From NCBI RefSeq assembly GCF_020509005.1, contig NC_063014.1:1178001-1242000 (forward strand): a stretch of 64,000 nucleotides of DNA, in the 5' to 3' direction. This stretch comes from Fulvia fulva. Taxonomy: Eukaryota; Ascomycota; Dothideomycetes; Mycosphaerellales; Mycosphaerellaceae. Under the pieces are notes generated by a model. That model was given only the letters and a program-made list of their open reading frames with translations, was not told the origin of the DNA and did no database searches. Below are positions 44,704 to 54,277 of the stretch, piece by piece. Positions within the stretch are counted from its first letter, which is position 1; each line of letters starts with the position of its first letter. The position numbers were made by a program, and so were the translations under genes.

Positions 44704-46087
44704 ATGTCTGCGGCTGTCGACTCTAAGACGTATGCAGCTCTCCGTCTGTGATGGCGTCAAGGAATGCTAATCATATGACCTCTCAGCGCTGCCGCATATC
44801 TCATTGATCCAATGAATGCCCCCGAACCATCACATGAAACAGGTCCAGGCACACACTTCGGCAGCACATTCGCTCCAGCAGCCTCGTCGTCCAATGCTCC
44901 ACTCTCTGCGTCACGAACGTCGATTGGCAGCAACAACCCATTCCGCGACAGCACCGAGAAGCGACGATCGCCCAAGCAGTCTCCCCCGCTCGAGAAGGGC
45001 GGAGCATCAAGTCATGCTCGCCATGTGAGCAGTGGCAGCAGAGGCAGCAGAGGAAGCCCGCCAGCCCAATTTCCTGCGTATCGTGCTGACGCATTCGGCG
45101 ACTACAATGACACGCGACCACGTCGATCGGGTAGCGGGGGACGACCACCTCCATCGTACGAGGAGGCCAACTCAGGCAACAACTCCCCAAATCAAAAGGG
45201 ACACCGTCGCCGAACAAGTTCGCTCTCGGCGCGCTACCCTGGGGATGATAGTCACAAACCGTTGGACGTGCTTCGGAGGGACAGCAAGAAGGCCTATCGT
45301 TCGCCACATCTGAAGAAGCACCACATCCCGGGAGCAGACACTGTCGACCGCCTTGATCCGGCTATTGGTGGCAAGGCATATCACCACGAAGGCCCATACG
45401 ACGCAGCGCTGCTGGCGAGGAATACTAGTTACAGGAATTCGCCGGTCGCAGCGCTGGAGACTAGCAACCAGGAGGCTCTCAAGGCTACGCCACGAGAAAA
45501 TGTCCAAGATGCTCTGGAGCGGCACAAGCCCCTCGATGGCGTCGCTGTTGTTCCTCCAGGCAGTAAGTATTTCCTAAACTGCTTCAGTATGAATCATGCT
45601 GATGACTTTTCCAGTGCCCGATCGATTCGGCAGAGTGTACAACTATGAGGAAGGGGCGGATTTGATGCACGAGGAGAACAACGATGGTCCGGGCTACAAG
45701 AGATGGCCAGACAAGGTTCGTGAAGCTCTAGACATACCACTTGTCTTTCCGCTAACATACTTGTAGGACTACTCACCAGATGATCTCAAGGGCAAGGGCG
45801 ACACTTTCGAACTCGACAGAGCCCTGAGGGCACACAAGATCAGCGACGATGGAGGCATCGAAATGCAAGACGGTCGCAACCTTCGCAAAAGCTACGACCA
45901 GCAGCAGCGCGCAGGCGCTATCGACAGCCGTGACCCAGTCGAAATCGCTGGCGGCCAAGACAAGTACGTCGAAATGGAGTTTGCCCACACTCGCGACGCC
46001 GATGCTCGTGTAAAGCGCAGCGGCAGTCTGCGTGATGGCTTGAAGAAGCGCATTGGCAGCTTGCGCAGGAAGCACCACGACGACTAA
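44704..46087 (+). CDS. Pal1-family cell-morphology protein (407 aa)
   Basis: Membrane-associated scaffold at growth sites and endocytic patches, needed for cylindrical growth in fission yeast. Exons 44,704-44,729, 44,787-45,562, 45,615-45,715 and 45,767-46,087 join in frame. The tiny first exon encodes MSAAVDSKT; the second gives AAYLIDPMNAPEPS. Family marks: SIGSNNPFRDS (an NPF motif, typical EH-domain ligand), RPPPSYEEA (PPSY), LDVLRRDSKKAYRSPHLKK and the conserved VDRLDPA block, followed by an acidic then basic C-terminus (DGLKKRIGSLRRK). Mostly disordered, as expected for Pal1. Confidence 0.88.
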
Positions 46088-47207
46088 GCACCTCAACCAC
46101 TCAACTCCTTTTATGGTGGGTTTTACTAGATTGATTGTACGGAATATGGGATATTGATGGAATGATCGGCAATGGGCAGCGAATCGGCTCTGGTGAGTCA
46201 TGGCTGAGAATATAGAGTGTGTACACTGAGATGCAGTCACGAATGTTTATAGACACATGGCATATGCCGAAACTTCGACAAAGACAGCCTCATCACTTAG
46301 AAGAGCTCCTTAGCTGCCGCATGTCTTGCCGTGCCGGGAAACATCCAACAATGTTGAATGTTCGCATTGTTTGCCATGACTGGCATGGTGAGTATTCCCT
46401 GCGCTATTCACGATCCTGAAGGTTTCGGTCATGCTGGTGTGGCTAGTAGTCAACAGACTTCGAGTTCGAGCTCAGGACCATCTGCTAGTCCTCCTGTCGA
46501 AAAGCCGGTCCTACCAGATGCATCGGACCGCTCTGTCGTAATTTTACCACATCCTCGCCGCGCTTCAAGCGTCATATCCTTCACCTCGACCGACCTCACC
46601 GGCAGCCACCACAGCACCTCCCACTCCATCCCCATCCCCATCCCCACTGCCCCTCACCACAAACGCAGCAACAGCAACAGCACACTCACCTCCTCCTCCT
46701 CCCCCTCCTGGGGCACCAGCAACACCTCCGCTAGCTGTCTCGACATCAGCGGCCAAATCCCCTACACCATGTGTCAAGGCCAGATCCTCGGGGAGCCGGT
46801 CAGCTGAGACAGTCCTGCCCATGTTGATACAAGCCCGAGAGGTGGGGAGCGGCCGTGTGAGGATTTGTGGCCGGGGTTTGGGAGGTTTGGGGCTGTGTTG
46901 ATGTTGGCGGTTGAGTCAATGCTGATGCTGAGTGTGGTTGAGGTCCACGAGCATGGTGTTGCAACTTGTGAGCCTATTGCCTTAGTATGTGAGTTGTGTG
47001 CGTCACCGCCGAGCCCTTGTTTGCATTCACTTGAGATCTCACAAATATGTGGGGCCGCGGGTGACCTTGGCGACTAGGCTCGCAGAGATTGGCCCAAGCT
47101 AAAACATCTTGCTCCGCTTGAGGATTCATCACAGCGCTTGCATAACATCCAAGTGTCAGGGTACTGGTGTCAAATCAATCAGTCTTCTCCGATAGTTCTG
47201 TCCTGCG
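46088..47207. other. Intergenic with one Ser/Thr/Pro-rich open frame (46,358-46,807, +)
   Basis: Contains a 149-codon frame rich in Ser, Pro and short tandem Ile-Pro codons (CATCCC repeats near 46,627), beginning with a hydrophobic stretch MFALFAMTGMVSIPCAI that could be a signal peptide. A GTGAGT inside this stretch could also be a splice donor. I cannot decide between a small secreted/serine-rich protein and chance; no family recognised. The rest shows nothing. Confidence 0.35.
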
Positions 47208-48914
47208 CTACTCGGGATCTGTACCAGCCTGTCGCTCTTCAACTCTCACTCGCCTTGCCTCCCGCCACTCAGGGCCCCATTTCTCCAACACCCACAGTAT
47301 CGGACTCAAAGCAGCAACCACTCCAGCAAAGAAAGTAAAGCACCAGCCTCGTCCCATCGCCTCGATCATGAAGATAATGACGCCCGTAGCGCCAGCGCCC
47401 ATCAGACATCTGACCAGGTTGTTAGCAGCAGTTGCCGTTGCTGGTGAAAGGGGATACAGATCCACGACCATGACGCTGAGTACATTGAACGCACTCGTGC
47501 CACCAAAGCCAGCCAGGAACATGAGTATCAAGGGCACAGCAAGGTTGGTCTCTGCCTGCATCACCCAGCCGTAGCAGAGGATGGCAGCGTCACACAGAAG
47601 TACAGCGGGAAGTGCGACCTGGATTCTGCAGCGCTCAAGTGGAAAAGTACGCAGATCGTTTGCTCTGCCCTTGATAATCTCGTAGCCTGTGTTGCGAGCG
47701 ATGCGCCGGAAGTTCCAGTCCATGATCTTGCCCGTGATCACTGGGGCAATGAAGCAGCCTATACCCGTAGGCAGGAAGCATAGACCGATCTTGAGAGCAT
47801 CAAAGCCGTAGATCTGCTGCAACAGGCTTGGCGCAGATGCCATGATGTCGTAGAAAGCGCAGTATATGATCGAGTTGTAAAACAGCAGCAGACCGACGTC
47901 CTTTTCAAGGATGACGTGGAGGGTCTTCAGCGGGCTAGGCACACGGAGCTTTCGTTTGTTCTTCAGCTGCTCCTGTGCGGTACGATCTGAACGTTGCGAC
48001 ACTGTGCGTCCAAGAGCTGGTCGCGACTTCTGTTGCAGGTAGTTGACCAGACTCATGTTCCAGCCTTGAGGCGGGATGGAGCCATTGCCAACCACGTTCC
48101 TTCCTGTCTCTGGGAAGAACAGGACAAATGGGACTACGAAAGTGCCAGCCAAGATGACCAGAAACCAAAAGATCCAGCGCCAGCCGAGGAATTCTGCAAA
48201 CAGGCCACCTAACACTGGTCCCAGGGCAGGTGCAACCATAGGCCCGGACGTAGCCCATCCCATCCAGACACCACGTTCTGCGGACGTAGCGATGTCCGCC
48301 ACCACTCCGGAGCCCAGGACGATAGTGCTCGAAGAGCCGCTAGACTGCAGACATCTCAGGATCAGGAGCGCTACGAACGAGTTGCAGCTCGCAATGCCGA
48401 TACAAGCGCCAAGATAGATGGCGAAGCCGATGATGTAGGCTGGCCGTCTTCCCGCCATGTCTGCCAGGTCGCCGAGTATGGTGGGAGCAAGGCCTTGGAA
48501 GATCATGTAGGTCGTGAGTGTCAGGTTCATGACGCTCTCCGAAGTGCCAAAGTCACGAGCTAGTGTGTTGAGTGCCGGGAAGTAGATGTTGGCTGATAGG
48601 GGCGAAAAGAATGAAGCCAACGCCACCATGAACACAATGAAGCGCTTCTGCTGTATTGTGAAGACCGACCATGGTTCCGAGTCTGTGGCGGTACTGCGAA
48701 GGGCCTCGATGTCGTTTGCTGGTGGTGTTCCTGCTTGGTCCTCCCTGGACGTCGCAGAGGATGCAGAGCTTGAGGATCTTGCTGCCGCTGCTGCGTCCAA
48801 TCCATGGCAGCCTTTCTCATCGAGTCCTGTTCCTTCATGTTTTCCTACTAGTACTACTACTACTACTGAGGTCTGTATGTCACAGTCAACGGCATCATGC
48901 TCGTGGTTAGCCAT
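47208..48914 (-). CDS. MFS drug:H+ antiporter-like transporter (568 aa)
   Basis: Plasma-membrane exporter of the DHA1 (Aqr1/Qdr/Tpo-like) group. After a disordered N-terminus of about 75 residues the first helix begins at QKRFIVFMVALASFFSPLSA. The family motif A appears as GDLADMAGRRPAYI, motif C-like as GWATSGPMVAPALGPVLGG, and about 12 hydrophobic segments can be counted, with the long loop (RPALGRTVSQRSDRTAQ) between helices 6 and 7. Single exon. The ATG at 48,914 (MANHEHDAVDCD) is preferred; an in-frame ATG at 48,941 lies inside the Y repeat and is probably not used. The start is only 91 bp from the Fot1-like element at 49,005, so the original promoter has been replaced or displaced. Substrate unknown. 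Confidence 0.87.
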   Translation of the reverse strand: MANHEHDAVDCDIQTSVVVVVLVGKHEGTGLDEKGCHGLDAAAAARSSSSASSATSREDQAGTPPANDIEALRSTATDSEPWSVFTIQQKRFIVFMVALASFFSPLSANIYFPALNTLARDFGTSESVMNLTLTTYMIFQGLAPTILGDLADMAGRRPAYIIGFAIYLGACIGIASCNSFVALLILRCLQSSGSSSTIVLGSGVVADIATSAERGVWMGWATSGPMVAPALGPVLGGLFAEFLGWRWIFWFLVILAGTFVVPFVLFFPETGRNVVGNGSIPPQGWNMSLVNYLQQKSRPALGRTVSQRSDRTAQEQLKNKRKLRVPSPLKTLHVILEKDVGLLLFYNSIIYCAFYDIMASAPSLLQQIYGFDALKIGLCFLPTGIGCFIAPVITGKIMDWNFRRIARNTGYEIIKGRANDLRTFPLERCRIQVALPAVLLCDAAILCYGWVMQAETNLAVPLILMFLAGFGGTSAFNVLSVMVVDLYPLSPATATAANNLVRCLMGAGATGVIIFMIEAMGRGWCFTFFAGVVAALSPILWVLEKWGPEWREARRVRVEERQAGTDPE

Positions 48915-48940
48915 GATTGCGTCGAAGGCGCGTGTTAACA

Positions 48941-49002
48941 TGGGCGAAGCTGCACCGGAAAGCGACAGCGCTAATTGCTAATTGGGCGAGCGTTAGCGAG
49001 TC
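48941..49002 (+). repeat. Flank Y: second half of the palindromic repeat
   Basis: Shares TGGGCGA-GCTGCACCGGAAAGC with flank X at 3,843 and then adds about 30 bp including a partial second GGGCGAGCG. It directly adjoins the TA target of the small element. Confidence 0.6.
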
Positions 49003-49004
49003 TA

Positions 49005-49491
49005 GAACGCTAGCATAAACACCTAGTGCACTCGGCTCCCTCGATCGTCGCGTTAAAAACGCGACGTTTTAAACAAAACAGTATATTAGGCAATAACGAA
49101 GCGCTTATATATAGTAATAGATATACCAAAATGCTCGCCTATATATACGTTATCAAATACGTGCCTTAAAATGCTATATACTAAGAGTCTATTTTCCCGA
49201 GAGCAAAGAATAGCAAAGTCTTAGCGCTTATCGACGTCGATAATTTACGACAAACTTTTGTATATATGACTTAGCTATAACTCCTACTATAAGTTAGTGT
49301 ATTTGATATGACGAAACTCAAATTATCGATAGATCTATATTAGTTCTAACTTATAAGTTATTTCTAGAAATTTGTATTCTCGTATCTAGCTATACTACGA
49401 AGTTATATCTTATTTTCTGATTTTTTTTTAGAAAACCCGCGATTCAGCGGACCGGGAAAGCCGAGTGCACCAGGTGTTTATGCTAGCGTTC
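49005..49491 (-). mobile_element. 487-bp non-autonomous Fot1-like element (MITE) in opposite orientation
   Basis: TIRs as in the large element (GAACGCTAGCATAAACAC at 49,005; reverse complement ending at 49,491), with TA duplication at 49,003-49,004 and 49,492-49,493. The left arm equals the R arm and the right arm equals the L arm of the large element, so it is reversed. The middle (about 49,170-49,275) matches 6,972-7,035. All transposase coding is deleted. It retains many CpA/TpG sites, so RIP has barely touched it, in contrast to the large copy. Confidence 0.88.
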
Positions 49492-49493
49492 TA

Positions 49494-49615
49494 CATATGC
49501 GTATATGCGACAAGTTAGCAGCGTCAGCCCTGGCGTTGACCTGCAATATTGCCGTTGCCCGGCGGCGCCTTCGCTCGTATTTGAGGCAGGTCTCTGCCTC
49601 TCTTCAACATTTTAT
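49494..49615 (-). repeat. Flank A: left half of repeat AB, not RIP-mutated
   Basis: The reverse complement of this stretch matches 60,281-60,402 (shared words include AAGAGAGG-AGAGACC, AAGGCGCCGCCGGG and TAACTTGTCG), where the sequence continues uninterrupted into B. It includes part of a spurious 80-codon frame. Confidence 0.7.
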
Positions 49616-49789
49616 GCTCTTGCGGCCGTAGCTAACCAGAACGCTTGCACATTACTCATCAGGGAGATCAACGAACAGGAAACTGTAGCAATTGCAGAGG
49701 CACAACACAACATCGACCAAGAAATTGCTTTCTGCACGATACGCTGAAATGCTCGACACTAAACATTACTATACAGGCTGATCAAGCAG

Positions 49790-52024
49790 CTATTGCTTGA
49801 GATACGACTTATCGTGGAACGCCTTGAACTGGATGTCATGCTCGTACTCGTTGAGATCGCGGAAATTGCCACGCAGAATCTCGATTCCATCCTTCTTCAC
49901 CTCGTCAAGAAGACCCGACACTCTCTTGGCGATGATCTCAGCATCATAGTTGAAGCGATCATACACATCCTTGCCGACCAGCGACTGGCCAAAAGTGTGC
50001 ATGTTGTAGCCAGCATCGGCGTAACGCTCCCAACCAGTTGGCGAGTATGCTTCGATGGCGACTCTGGTCGCTAAGCCGAGCACTTGTCTCTTGTACTCCT
50101 TTGGCTGGGCGTCAAAGATGCGCCAGCAAGGCAAGCTGACCACGCGTGCCTTGATGCCCTGCTTTGCAAGAACATCACGAGTCTCAACTGAGAATCGCAG
50201 CTCAGCACCGGCACCCACCAAGGTCACGTCGGCGTCCTGCTCCTCAATGAACACGTAGCCACCCTTCTGCACACCTTCTCGGCTGGAGTGCTTGGGGTAT
50301 TGCGGTACCTTCTGTCGTGAGACTGAGATCATGGAAGGAGTGTTCTTCGCGTTGACAGCAGCAATAACAGCACCTGCGACCTCTTCGCCATCGGCTGGGC
50401 GGATGTAGTGGAAATTTGGCATAGCTCGGTATAGTGTTGCAAGCTCGATAGGCTGGTGGGTCGGACCATCTTCACCAGTACCGATGGAGTCGTGTGTGGC
50501 AATGTGGATCGTCTGGAGACCCTGCAGAGCACCCATTCTTACACCTGGAGCGGCATAGATGTAGAACATGAAGAAGCTGGAAGTAATTGGCAAGAAGGTG
50601 CCCTTGTTGTACGCGGCCATGCCATTGGATGCGGATGCCATGGCGTGCTCTCGGATACCCCAATGAATATAGCGACCATCGTAACGACCATTGATGCCAC
50701 AGGCAGTCTGGAGCTCTGGGTTCTGGAAATCGACCTTGCCCTTCCAGGCCATGTTGACGGAAGGCGTAAGGTCAGCAGTGCCGACCATCAGGTTGCAGCA
50801 CTTCTCAGCGATCGGATTGATGACCTGGCCAGCTGCCTTTCGCGATGGGGTGGCTTCCGTTGGGAAGTCCTCTGGCTTTGGAACAAGCTTCGTCCAGTCA
50901 GCCGGAAACTCGCCCGACACGCGCTGCTTGTACTCAGCGGCGAGGTCTGGGTGCTCCTTGGTGTATCGATCGACCAGATCATTCCAGTCCTTCTCGAGCT
51001 GCTGGCCTCGCGGGATGGACTCGCGGAAGTAGTCGTAGACATCGTCATCGACGACGAAAGTCTTCTCTGGGTCCATGCCATTGGCAGTCTTCAGGTACGC
51101 AACATCCTTCTTGCCAAGGTCGGCACCGTGGACATCGGCAGTTCCGCTCTTCTGACTGCCGACACCGATGACAGTGCGGATGTTGATGAATGTTGGCTTG
51201 CCCTTGTAAGCGCGTGCTGCGACAAGCGCTTTCACAATGCCTTCGACGTCGTGGTTACCATCTTCAATCTCGATGACGTTCCAGCCGACAGCCCGCATCT
51301 TCGCATTGATATCATCTGAGGATGCAACGTCCACTGAACCATCGCAGGTAATCTCGTTGCGGTCGAACATAACACAGAGGTTGTCAAGTCTCCAGTGTGC
51401 CGCAAGCTGGAATGCCTCCATACCGACACCTTCCTGCAGACAAGCATCACCGATCATGCACCAGGTCATGTTATCCGTGACTGGAAAGCCTTCACGATTG
51501 TAAGTGGCTCCGAGGCTCTTAGCGGCCATCGCAAGGCCGACAGAATTTGCAATGCCCTGACCAAGAGGCCCGGTGGTGACCTCAACGCCATCTGCCTCAA
51601 TCTCGGGGTGCCCTGGGCACACTGAGTCGAATCGGTGAGAGTGGTAGGACAGAAGTTGCTCCCAGCTGAACATCTTGTAGCCGACCAAGTGGAGGAATGT
51701 GTATTGGAACAGGCACGCGTGACCGTTGCTGAGGACGAATCGATCCCTGTTGAAGAAGTCTGGATTGGACGGCGAGTACTTCATAACGTACTTCCAGAGT
51801 GCGACGCCAATTGCTGCCATGCCCATGGCTGAACCTGGATGACCACAGCCAAACTGGTGACATAGATCTGCGATCAGACATCTGAATGTCGCCAGGACTT
51901 TCTGGGTCTTTTCGTTGTCCTCCATCTTGATATCTCCGAGATTGAATGTTCCGTTGGCGCCATTGGTCTTGGTGAGAGGTAGGTGATCGATGTCACCATT
52001 CGATACTTGTGCGTGCGGAGCCAT
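49790..52024 (-). CDS. Dihydroxyacetone-synthase-like transketolase (744 aa)
   Basis: Thiamine-diphosphate enzyme moving a two-carbon ketol unit. The N-terminal domain is of the DAS type (CLIADLCHQFGCGHPGSAMG, YVMKYSPSNPDFFNRDRFVL) rather than the canonical transketolase type. ThDP/Mg site: GDACLQEGVGMEAF and the NEIT segment. His residues in GHPG, GHPEIE and the THDSIGTGEDGPTHQP block are in place; the catalytic Glu lies in YIHWGIREHAMA. The C-terminal domain ends SYLKQ, with no peroxisomal PTS1 (SKL-like) tail, unlike DAS of methylotrophic yeasts. Single exon. Likely reactions: formaldehyde or another aldehyde with xylulose 5-phosphate, or standard pentose-phosphate transketolation; sequence alone cannot decide. 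Divergent from an SDR gene. Confidence 0.88.
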   Translation of the reverse strand: MAPHAQVSNGDIDHLPLTKTNGANGTFNLGDIKMEDNEKTQKVLATFRCLIADLCHQFGCGHPGSAMGMAAIGVALWKYVMKYSPSNPDFFNRDRFVLSNGHACLFQYTFLHLVGYKMFSWEQLLSYHSHRFDSVCPGHPEIEADGVEVTTGPLGQGIANSVGLAMAAKSLGATYNREGFPVTDNMTWCMIGDACLQEGVGMEAFQLAAHWRLDNLCVMFDRNEITCDGSVDVASSDDINAKMRAVGWNVIEIEDGNHDVEGIVKALVAARAYKGKPTFINIRTVIGVGSQKSGTADVHGADLGKKDVAYLKTANGMDPEKTFVVDDDVYDYFRESIPRGQQLEKDWNDLVDRYTKEHPDLAAEYKQRVSGEFPADWTKLVPKPEDFPTEATPSRKAAGQVINPIAEKCCNLMVGTADLTPSVNMAWKGKVDFQNPELQTACGINGRYDGRYIHWGIREHAMASASNGMAAYNKGTFLPITSSFFMFYIYAAPGVRMGALQGLQTIHIATHDSIGTGEDGPTHQPIELATLYRAMPNFHYIRPADGEEVAGAVIAAVNAKNTPSMISVSRQKVPQYPKHSSREGVQKGGYVFIEEQDADVTLVGAGAELRFSVETRDVLAKQGIKARVVSLPCWRIFDAQPKEYKRQVLGLATRVAIEAYSPTGWERYADAGYNMHTFGQSLVGKDVYDRFNYDAEIIAKRVSGLLDEVKKDGIEILRGNFRDLNEYEHDIQFKAFHDKSYLKQ

Positions 52025-52655
52025 CTTTGCTGTTCTGAGTCAATGCAATGCTGGAGGACAGTGCGATTCAAGAAAGAGAAATAGCAGCTCTAAAAGCAAT
52101 GAAATGCTGGACCTACCCTTCCGCATATGAAGAAGACGACAGCTATATATCTACGTCAGACCCCAGTTCGTCCATTGCAGCTGGTAGAAGGCGAGAGCTT
52201 CCAAACTCTATCGTAACATGATCTGGGTATAGCTGTTTGTTGCGAACGAGTTACTCCTCACGGAACAGAGCTCGATCACCACCAGCGAAAGAAACCGTGT
52301 CGGAGCAGAGGGTCAGACCAAAGGTACTCTATCGGCTGAAGAGGCAAGTCGAAGCGCTGAGCGTCAGGTTTCGAGCTGCCCTTCTTGGCTGCTCTCCCAC
52401 TTTTCACGCGTGCAGTGGAACGCGTCTTCCTCCGCTCACCATTCTGACACAAACTGTTATCTCGTCCATGTTCGTTCGATCCACGGGAGGACTCGACAAT
52501 GCTATCACCGGCTGCTGACCTGTAGCTACTTGAAGCGCTGGCAGACCTGCTTGACTTGTAAGTACGCAGCTGCTTTCCCATCTCCTGTTTCCTTGACAGC
52601 ACATCTCCACGAAACAAGCAAGATCCATCCAGACGCAGCCAAGACAAACAGCAAC
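52025..52655. promoter_or_regulatory. Shared divergent promoter of DAS-like transketolase and SDR genes
   Basis: A 631-bp stretch between the two start codons. On the SDR side GTAAGT at 52,558 and a TTGACAG acceptor at 52,599 frame a possible 42-bp 5'-UTR intron. The frame upstream of the SDR ATG is open to 52,410 but its translation has no SDR character. No other site recognised. Confidence 0.5.
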
Positions 52656-53540
52656 ATGGCTCCCGGTGCCCTCGTCCAAGATCATGTACTTCCAGCAGGC
52701 AACAGACCCGAGTCGCAGCAGACGGAAGCAGATGCGCCTTCACCAAATCTGTTCTCTCTCTCCGGCCAGACCATTGCCATCACAGGTGGAGGAAGAGGTC
52801 TGGGCATCACACTAGCCATTGCTGTTGTTGAGGCAGGGGCCAATGTCGCCTGCCTCGATGTTCTCCCGGAGCCTTCTGCGGCAGAGTGGAAACGGCTGCA
52901 GGGCCTGGCCAAGAAGACTGGACTTTCTGCGACGTACGACAGATGCGATATAACCAACGAGGCTGAGGTCATCCAAACGCTGGAGACTGTTGATGCAAGG
53001 AGCAGGGAGCAAAGAGCACCGTTCTCGGGTCTAATCGCTTGCGCGGGAATCCAGCAGAAGACACCCGCAGTCGATTACCCCGTAGAAGATTTCCAGCGCA
53101 TGCTCAACGTGAACGTCACTGGCACTTTCATCACCGCGAAGCAAGCGACCAAGATCTTCATCAAGAACCAGGTCAAGGGATCCATCGTCCTCATTGCCTC
53201 TATGAGTGGGCAAGTCGCGAACCGGGGCCTCGACTGCACAGCTTACAACACATCGAAAGCGGCAGTACATCAAATGTGCCGGTCAATGGCTCAAGAGATT
53301 GGACAGCATGGCATTCGGATAAACACACTTTCTCCAGGTTACATCAGGACTGCGATGACTGATGCGCTTCTTGAGATCGATCCAGATCTCAAGGACACGT
53401 GGATGAGAGGTGCGCTGCTTGGACGGCTTGGTGCGCCTGAGGACTTCAAGGCTCCTGCTGTCTTCCTTCTGGCGAGCGGAAGCAGTTTCATGACTGGATC
53501 GGATCTTAGGGTTGATGGTGGACACTGTGCTTCTGCGTAG
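52656..53540 (+). CDS. Short-chain dehydrogenase/reductase, polyol/sugar type (294 aa)
   Basis: NAD(P)-dependent oxidoreductase. The start at 52,656 (MAPGALVQDHVL) is chosen because upstream in-frame sequence looks non-coding. Motifs: TGGGRGLG (cofactor), CLDVLP at the end of the second strand (Asp favours NAD), DRCDITNEAE, ACAGIQ in place of NNAG, Ser of IASMSG, and active-site YNTSK; C-terminal LRVDGGHCAS. Closest in style to fungal sorbose reductase, mannitol or arabinitol dehydrogenases. Divergent from the DAS-like transketolase with a shared promoter, which suggests joint use in ketose/polyol or dihydroxyacetone metabolism (inference). Confidence 0.87.
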   Translation: MAPGALVQDHVLPAGNRPESQQTEADAPSPNLFSLSGQTIAITGGGRGLGITLAIAVVEAGANVACLDVLPEPSAAEWKRLQGLAKKTGLSATYDRCDITNEAEVIQTLETVDARSREQRAPFSGLIACAGIQQKTPAVDYPVEDFQRMLNVNVTGTFITAKQATKIFIKNQVKGSIVLIASMSGQVANRGLDCTAYNTSKAAVHQMCRSMAQEIGQHGIRINTLSPGYIRTAMTDALLEIDPDLKDTWMRGALLGRLGAPEDFKAPAVFLLASGSSFMTGSDLRVDGGHCASA

Positions 53541-54277
53541 ATGCGAGGTGCTTTTGCTAATAGATATAGATCTGGAGCGCTACAGCGACGAGTATGGAGT
53601 TTCTCAATGGCAATATCGACACCTTTGCCCCGAAACATGTCGAACGAGCCTCTTTCCCCTCCGCTCGGGAGTTTTACTCCACCAGACCAGATGCTAATCC
53701 TCTCTAGCTTCCGGCATCCTTTCGCTGGACCTCGATCCATGAGGTCTTACGGCTGGCATACCCACATAGTCATTACGAGCAGAAATCAACGCTCGTGTCT
53801 GCCACGTGCAGGAGCAGCAAAGCACCTGCAGTCTGGAAGGATAAAGCGCACGCGGAACTTCCTTTCTGGACTTACCGAAGGCCCACCTTCTGACAGGAAG
53901 CTGCAAGCATGGCAAAGTCGGCATTCTTGCCGTATGCTTGAGTTGCTGCAGCAGAGCTCTAAGCTGCCACGCCACCACCAAGGCACCAGCAGAGCCTCAC
54001 AGGGACCAGCACCCCGCCTCTACAGTGCTGTTACGTCGGTGTCCCAGGACTCTCACCGCGCTAATGTGGTATGACAAACAAGGTATAGAAGTACCCTTGG
54101 GCTGAATAGTCAGGACGACTTACAGTACACATTCAGTAGGCTTGGCAACCGGCGAATTCTGGATCAACGCTACGAGGCGCCGCCGAGGAAGACAAACACG
54201 CGGAGCAGCTGATCAAGTCGCCAAAATTAGACGTGGTTGGAAACAGAAGTCAAGGCTGAGATTGTGCTGCATAAGAC
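53541..54277. other. Intergenic, no gene recognised
   Basis: This 737-bp stretch contains a 177-codon frame read through from the SDR 3' end, with basic, low-information translation and no domain. I treat it as untranslated. Confidence 0.45.

Noticed and set aside
27749..49000. Secondary-metabolite biosynthetic cluster
   Set aside because: Although there are a Zn2Cys6 regulator, SDR, MBL and MFS genes, there is no backbone enzyme (PKS, NRPS, terpene synthase), and housekeeping genes are interspersed.
49505..49747. 80-codon plus frame beside the small Fot1-like element
   Set aside because: Starts inside repeat half A and shows no domain; repeat-derived chance frame.
50456..51319. 287-codon plus-strand frame
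   Set aside because: Antisense shadow of the transketolase gene.
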